From: Rhizobium sp. Q54
Lineage (GTDB): Bacteria; Pseudomonadota; Alphaproteobacteria; CADEGL01
DNA length: 45,481 nt
Direction: 5' to 3'
NCBI GenBank assembly: GCA_945860095.1
Contig: CAMAPP010000005.1
Coordinates: forward strand, 1-45,481
A model generated the notes under the pieces. That model had not been told where the DNA came from. It was given only the letters and a program-made list of their open reading frames with translations, and ran no database searches. Numbering within the stretch: position 1 is the first letter of the stretch; the number at the start of each line of letters is the position of its first letter. Shown here one piece after another: positions 42,144 to 45,481 of the stretch. Both the position numbers and the translations under genes were made by a program.

Positions 42144-42293
42144 CGAATCGGCCGGGCGCGGGGCCGCGGCGCGCTTCCTTCCCGGCCGTCTTCCGGATCG
42201 GCCGTCTTCCGAATCGGCCGGGCGCGGGGCCGCGGCGCGCTTCCTTCCCGGCCGTCTTCCGGATCGGCCGCCTTCCGGATCGGCCGGGCGCGG
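42144..42293 (+). repeat. 66-bp tandem repeat, two copies plus a partial third, just upstream of kdsB
   Basis: Copies begin at 42144 (CGAATCGGCCGGGCGCGG), 42210 (same) and 42276 (CGGATCGGCCGGGCGCGG, partial). The first two are identical for the first 60 bp. Inside each is a smaller CTTCCGGATCGGCCG-like unit. The array ends 15 bp before the kdsB ATG, so copy-number change would alter its promoter or leader. With the 18-bp array it fills most of the 451-bp cytochrome c-kdsB gap. Confidence 0.88.
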
Positions 42294-42308
42294 AGTAACG
42301 TCGCGGCC

Positions 42309-43073
42309 ATGGCGAACCCGTCCCCATCGTCCCAACCCATTATCGTCATTCCGGCCCGCCTCGCGGCCACGCGCCTGCCGGACAAACCGCTCGCCGACAT
42401 CGCGGGCGAGCCGATGATCGTGCACGTCTGGCGCCGGGCGGTGGCGGCGAATTTGGGCCCCGTTCTCGTCGCCGCGGGCGACCGTGCGATCAAGGACGCG
42501 ATCGAACGGGTGGGCGGGCGCGCGGTGCTGACCGATCCGGCCCACCCTTCGGGCTCCGACCGGGTGTTCGAGGCCGTCCAGGCGGTTGATCCCTTGGGCG
42601 CGCACGGCGTGGTGGTCAATCTTCAGGGCGATCTGCCGACCCTTGATCCTGCGCTGGTGCGCGCGGTCGTGGCCTTGCTCGACGATCCCGGCATCGACAT
42701 CGCCACGCTCGCCGTCGCCATCCGCGAGGAATCCGAACGCACGGCCGCGCATGTGGTCAAGGCCGTGGTCTCGGCCGCGCCTGGTGCCGCGCGCGGCAGG
42801 GCGCTCTATTTCAGCCGCCAGATGGTGCCCTGGGGCGAGGGGCCGCATTTCCATCACATCGGCATCTACGCATACCGGCGCGCGGCGCTTGCGCGCTTCG
42901 TCGCTTTGCCGCCCGCGCCGCTGGAGGCGCGCGAGAAGCTCGAGCAACTGCGCGCGCTCGAGGCCGGCATGCGCATCGAGGTCGGTTTCGTTGACACCGT
43001 TCCTCTCGGCGTCGATACTCCGGCCGATCTCGCGCGCGCGCGCGCGATTCTCGGCGATAAATCCGGAACCTGA
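42309..43073 (+). CDS. kdsB: 3-deoxy-manno-octulosonate cytidylyltransferase
   Basis: A 254-residue CMP-Kdo synthetase, which activates Kdo for lipid A-core assembly and so indicates a Gram-negative outer membrane. Motifs: IVIPARLAATRLPDKPLADI at the CTP site, HPSGSDRVFEAV, VVNLQGDLPTLDP and YFSRQMVPWG, and the end LGVDTPADLARAR. The family's usual QGDEP is QGDLP here. ATG at 42309 lies directly after the 66-bp array. pheA starts 1 bp after its stop. Confidence 0.93.
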   Translation: MANPSPSSQPIIVIPARLAATRLPDKPLADIAGEPMIVHVWRRAVAANLGPVLVAAGDRAIKDAIERVGGRAVLTDPAHPSGSDRVFEAVQAVDPLGAHGVVVNLQGDLPTLDPALVRAVVALLDDPGIDIATLAVAIREESERTAAHVVKAVVSAAPGAARGRALYFSRQMVPWGEGPHFHHIGIYAYRRAALARFVALPPAPLEAREKLEQLRALEAGMRIEVGFVDTVPLGVDTPADLARARAILGDKSGT

Positions 43074-43074
43074 C

Positions 43075-43962
43075 GTGGCCGCCCGCTCCGCATCCGCGCG
43101 CTCATCCGCGCAAACCATCGCCTTTCAGGGCCTGCCCGGCGCCTATTCCGATCTGGCGTGCAGCCAGGTTTATCCCGATTGGACGACCTTGCCGTGCGAG
43201 ACCTTCGAGGACGCGTTCCAAGCGGTGGCGGAGGGTCGCGCGGCGCTCGCCATGATCCCCATCGAGAATTCGGTAGCGGGGCGCGTCGCCGACGTGCATC
43301 ACCTGATGCCCGCATCGGGTCTGCACATCATCGCCGAACATTTCCAGCGCATCCATCACCAGCTTCTCGGACCCAAGGGTGCCACGCTCAAGGGCGTGAA
43401 GACGGTGCGCAGCCACGTTCATGCGCTGTCGCAATGCCGCAAGCTGGTGCGCGCGCTCGGCGCGAAGGCGGTGGTCCACGCCGATACCGCGGGCGCGGCG
43501 GCCGAAGTCGCCGCGCTGGGCGATCCGAGCGTGGCGGCGATCGCGTCCTCGCTCGCGGCCAAGCACTACGGTCTCGATATCCTGAAATCCAATATCGAGG
43601 ACGCCGAGCACAACACCACGCGCTTCCTCGTGCTCGCGCGCGCGGCGGGCGATCCCGATCCCAAGCGCGGCATGGTGATGACCAGCATCGTCTTCCGCGT
43701 GCGCAACGTCCCCGCCGCGCTGTACAAGGCGATGGGTGGCTTCGCCACCAACGGCATCAACCTGACCAAGCTCGAGAGCTACATGCTCGGCGGGCGTTTC
43801 TCGGCGACGCAGTTCTACGCCGATTGCGAAGGCCATCCGCAGGAACGCGGATTGCGGTTGGCGCTGGAGGAGCTCGGTTTTTTCTCGCGCGAGCTCAAGA
43901 TCCTCGGCGTATATCCAGCCCATCCCTTCCGCTCGCGTGCCGAGGCGGCGGCGGACGAATAG
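43075..43962 (+). CDS. pheA: Prephenate dehydratase
   Basis: A 295-residue enzyme that converts prephenate to phenylpyruvate in phenylalanine synthesis. The dehydratase domain (about 13-190) has IAFQGLPGAYSDLA, MIPIENSVAGRV and the catalytic EHNTTRFLVL (TTRF 181-184). A C-terminal ACT domain (about 198-275; GGFATNGINLTKLESYMLGG) gives phenylalanine feedback inhibition. No chorismate mutase domain is fused. The start is GTG at 43075, 1 bp after kdsB, so translation is coupled. Confidence 0.93.
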   Translation: MAARSASARSSAQTIAFQGLPGAYSDLACSQVYPDWTTLPCETFEDAFQAVAEGRAALAMIPIENSVAGRVADVHHLMPASGLHIIAEHFQRIHHQLLGPKGATLKGVKTVRSHVHALSQCRKLVRALGAKAVVHADTAGAAAEVAALGDPSVAAIASSLAAKHYGLDILKSNIEDAEHNTTRFLVLARAAGDPDPKRGMVMTSIVFRVRNVPAALYKAMGGFATNGINLTKLESYMLGGRFSATQFYADCEGHPQERGLRLALEELGFFSRELKILGVYPAHPFRSRAEAAADE

Positions 43963-43966
43963 GGCG

Positions 43967-44878
43967 TCAACCCTCGTTCATCCAGTGCTCGACCAATTGG
44001 CGGGCGATCGACACCTTGCGCGGCAGGCGGAAGGTGTCGTTCTCGGGGCTCGCACGCAACGCGTCGCGGCTGAACCAGCTTGCGGACTCGAGCTCGTTGG
44101 TGTCGATGTCGAGGGCGGTGCCGAGCGCGCGCGCATGGAATCCCAGCATGATCGAACCCGGAAACGGCCAGGGCTGGGACGAGTGATAGCGCACGTCCAC
44201 GACGCGCACGCCGGTTTCCTCGAAGACCTCGCGCGCGACCGCCTCCTCCAGGCTCTCTCCCGGTTCGACGAAGCCCGCGAGCGTCGAATGCATGCCGGGC
44301 AGGAACATCTTCTGCCGGCCAAGCAGGCAATGATCGCCGTGCGTTACCAGCATGATGACCGCCGGGTCGGTGCGCGGAAAATGCTGCGCCTTGCACGCCG
44401 CGTTGGTGCATGTGCGAACGTGCCCCGCGTCCTCGCTCAGCGTCGGATGGCCGCACACGCCGCAATGGCGGTGGCGGGCGTGCCAGTACATGAGGCCCCG
44501 CGCATAGGCGAGAAGGGAGCCGGAGGTGCGGTCGAGCAGCGCGCCCGCGTTGCGCAGATCGACAAACTGCCCCGCGCCGCGCAAGGCCGCTTCGTCCTCG
44601 GGGCGTTCGAGGTGCGAAATATCGAGCGCGAAATGGGCGATCTCGTCGAGCACGCCCATGAAGGCGAGCATGGGCGATGTCCCGGCGAGGGTTTCGAGGT
44701 GGCTGGGGTCGAGCCATACGGGCGTGGGCGCGTCGCCCATCTCGACCAGGCTTTGCGACCGCCACACGGGTACCAGGCGCGTCGAGGGCGCGTGCAAGGC
44801 GCGCTCCAGCCAATCGGCATCCCGGCGAACATGCGCGCTGCGGTCGAGGCCGCTTCCAGCGTAAAAATTTACATGCAT
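43967..44878 (-). CDS. nudC: NADH pyrophosphatase / NAD-RNA decapping Nudix hydrolase
   Basis: A 303-residue Nudix enzyme. A zinc ribbon with C139, C142, C157 and C162 (HCGVCGHP ... CTNAAC) precedes the Nudix box at about 202-224 (GFVEPGESLEEAVAREVFEE plus TGV). The NADH-specific SQPWPFPGSIM motif follows. It hydrolyses NADH and can remove NAD caps from RNA. The ATG at 44878 matches the natural domain start; the longer frame would overlap the SRP RNA promoter. Convergent with pheA (4 bp between stops). Confidence 0.93.
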   Translation of the reverse strand: MHVNFYAGSGLDRSAHVRRDADWLERALHAPSTRLVPVWRSQSLVEMGDAPTPVWLDPSHLETLAGTSPMLAFMGVLDEIAHFALDISHLERPEDEAALRGAGQFVDLRNAGALLDRTSGSLLAYARGLMYWHARHRHCGVCGHPTLSEDAGHVRTCTNAACKAQHFPRTDPAVIMLVTHGDHCLLGRQKMFLPGMHSTLAGFVEPGESLEEAVAREVFEETGVRVVDVRYHSSQPWPFPGSIMLGFHARALGTALDIDTNELESASWFSRDALRASPENDTFRLPRKVSIARQLVEHWMNEG

Positions 44879-44930
44879 GGCGACCAGCAAGGTGGCACGG
44901 CCGGCGGGTACCGTGCAACGCGCGGGCACC

Positions 44931-44961
44931 TTGCTGCACCGCACGGGATTCCTGATATAGT
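44931..44961 (+). promoter_or_regulatory. Probable promoter of the SRP RNA gene
   Basis: TTGCTG (44931-44936) and GATATAGT (44954-44961) form -35/-10 like elements with 17-19 nt spacing. The expected start, about 7 nt downstream, coincides with the first bases of the SRP RNA stem at 44968. Agreement with the RNA end is the main support. Confidence 0.55.
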
Positions 44962-44967
44962 CCCCGC

Positions 44968-45064
44968 GGGAGACTGGCGGCGGACGGACCGCTCGCCAAC
45001 CCGGTCAGGTCCGGAAGGAAGCAGCCGTAACGAGATTTCGGTCCGGGTCGTTGTCCAGTCTCCT
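44968..45064 (+). ncRNA. ffs: 4.5S-type signal recognition particle RNA
   Basis: The universal SRP core GGTCAGGTCCGGAAGGAAGC is present at 45003, continuing AGCC to 45026. The ends pair as GGAGACTGG (44969-44977) with CCAGTCTCC (45055-45063), giving a single hairpin of about 96 nt, the short bacterial form without an Alu domain. It binds Ffh to target membrane and exported proteins. It sits between nudC and dnaX, the usual alphaproteobacterial position. Confidence 0.93.
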
Positions 45065-45102
45065 ACCCAGCCCATTTTCCGCACCCGATTCGCGCGGGCG
45101 AC

Positions 45103-45481
45103 ATGACTGATTCGCCTTCATCGTCATCCCCCGTGGCGCCGTCGCCCGCATCGACATTGCCGGCGTCGATATCGCCCGTATCGACATCGCCCGCATCGAC
45201 ATCGCGGGGCGAGTTTGGCGGTCTCTTCCCGTCCGAGGTGAAGTTGGCCGAGTCCGACAAGAGCGCCGCCTACAAGGTGCTCGCGCGCAAATACCGACCC
45301 GCGCGCTTCGCCGATCTCATCGGCCAGCAGGCCCTCGTCCGCACCTTGACGAACGCCATGCGGCTCAATCGCCTGGCGCAGGCCTGGGTGCTTACCGGCG
45401 TGCGCGGGGTCGGCAAGACGACCACGGCGCGAATCATCGCCCGCGCGCTCAATTGCATCGGGCCCGATGGCAAGGGCAGCC
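45103..45481 (+). CDS. dnaX: DNA polymerase III subunit gamma/tau (N-terminal part)
   Basis: 126 codons are in the window; the gene runs off the right edge. After a Pro/Ser/Ala/Thr-rich lead of about 50 residues comes YKVLARKYRPARFADLIGQQ, the standard DnaX start, and Walker A GVRGVGKTTTAR at about 99-110. DnaX loads the sliding clamp and ties the polymerase cores together. The lead contains a 15-bp repeat (45149-45208) encoding PASTS-like units. ATG at 45103 follows the SRP RNA; a later start is possible but no conserved motif precedes residue 55. Confidence 0.92.
   Translation, partial: MTDSPSSSSPVAPSPASTLPASISPVSTSPASTSRGEFGGLFPSEVKLAESDKSAAYKVLARKYRPARFADLIGQQALVRTLTNAMRLNRLAQAWVLTGVRGVGKTTTARIIARALNCIGPDGKGS
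45149..45208 (+). repeat. In-frame 15-bp repeat, four units, in the dnaX N-terminus
   Basis: Units: CATCGACATTGCCGG (45149), CGTCGATATCGCCCG (45164), TATCGACATCGCCCG (45179), CATCGACATCGCGGG (45194). They encode five-residue repeats of the PASTS kind in a region that should be disordered. Confidence 0.75.

Noticed and set aside
41854-42327. 157-codon - strand frame through the repeat block, giving PSFVDR repeats
   Set aside because: The peptide is simply the translation of the 18-bp and 66-bp repeats; all frames give six-residue repeats, and there is no ribosome site or conserved domain.

Overview
The window is GC-rich, densely coding chromosomal DNA. It looks alphaproteobacterial, probably Rhodospirillales-like. 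Reasons: the gene order membrane cytochrome c / kdsB / pheA / nudC / SRP RNA / dnaX at the right end, a short 4.5S-type SRP RNA, a YejABEF importer, and a GH17-GT2 glucan synthase-like protein. The assignment rests on gene content and order; no 16S rRNA is present. I see no tRNA, rRNA, insertion sequence, prophage or CRISPR array.

Layout. 1-3.3 kb: start of a membrane-anchored protein, the helicase hrpB, and a DNABII (HU-like) protein with a strong hairpin terminator. 3.4-15.2 kb: accessory metabolism. It holds a tandem RidA-domain protein, an M81 (MlrC-like) peptidase, a transglutaminase-like protein, a DadA-like FAD oxidoreductase, a small ABM-domain protein, a Tat-exported PotD-like binding protein, a TauD-type dioxygenase, an Asp/Glu-racemase-like enzyme, a Rieske oxygenase, a TetR regulator and an EamA permease. 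Together these look like uptake and breakdown of an organic nitrogen compound whose identity the sequence does not reveal. 15.2-25.4 kb: an RluA-type pseudouridine synthase, an SbmA/YddA-type ABC protein, an MFS carrier, an MBL hydrolase, an apparent operon (small unknown protein, acyl-CoA synthetase, AllA-like protein, rlmJ), a GT2 glycosyltransferase and a PPK2 kinase. 25.4-31.9 kb: a large GH17-GT2 membrane glucosyltransferase, a TAXI-type binding protein, a glutathione transferase and an M17 aminopeptidase. 31.9-40.4 kb: one tight leftward unit, yejA-yejB-yejE-yejF followed by three tandem GhrA-like D-2-hydroxyacid dehydrogenases. 40.5-45.5 kb: hisN-like phosphatase, cytochrome c, kdsB, pheA, nudC, ffs and the start of dnaX.

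The most unusual structural theme is a set of short direct-repeat arrays, mostly of 15-18 bp units and each with its own unrelated unit sequence. They lie at gene borders (near 3.55, 13.23, 28.4 and 42.0-42.3 kb) and inside two coding sequences (a GT2 enzyme and the dnaX N-terminus), where the period is a whole number of codons. The most unusual gene arrangement is the peptide importer joined to three parallel hydroxyacid dehydrogenases. A motif shared by the tetR upstream region and the binding-protein/dioxygenase divergent promoter suggests a small regulon.
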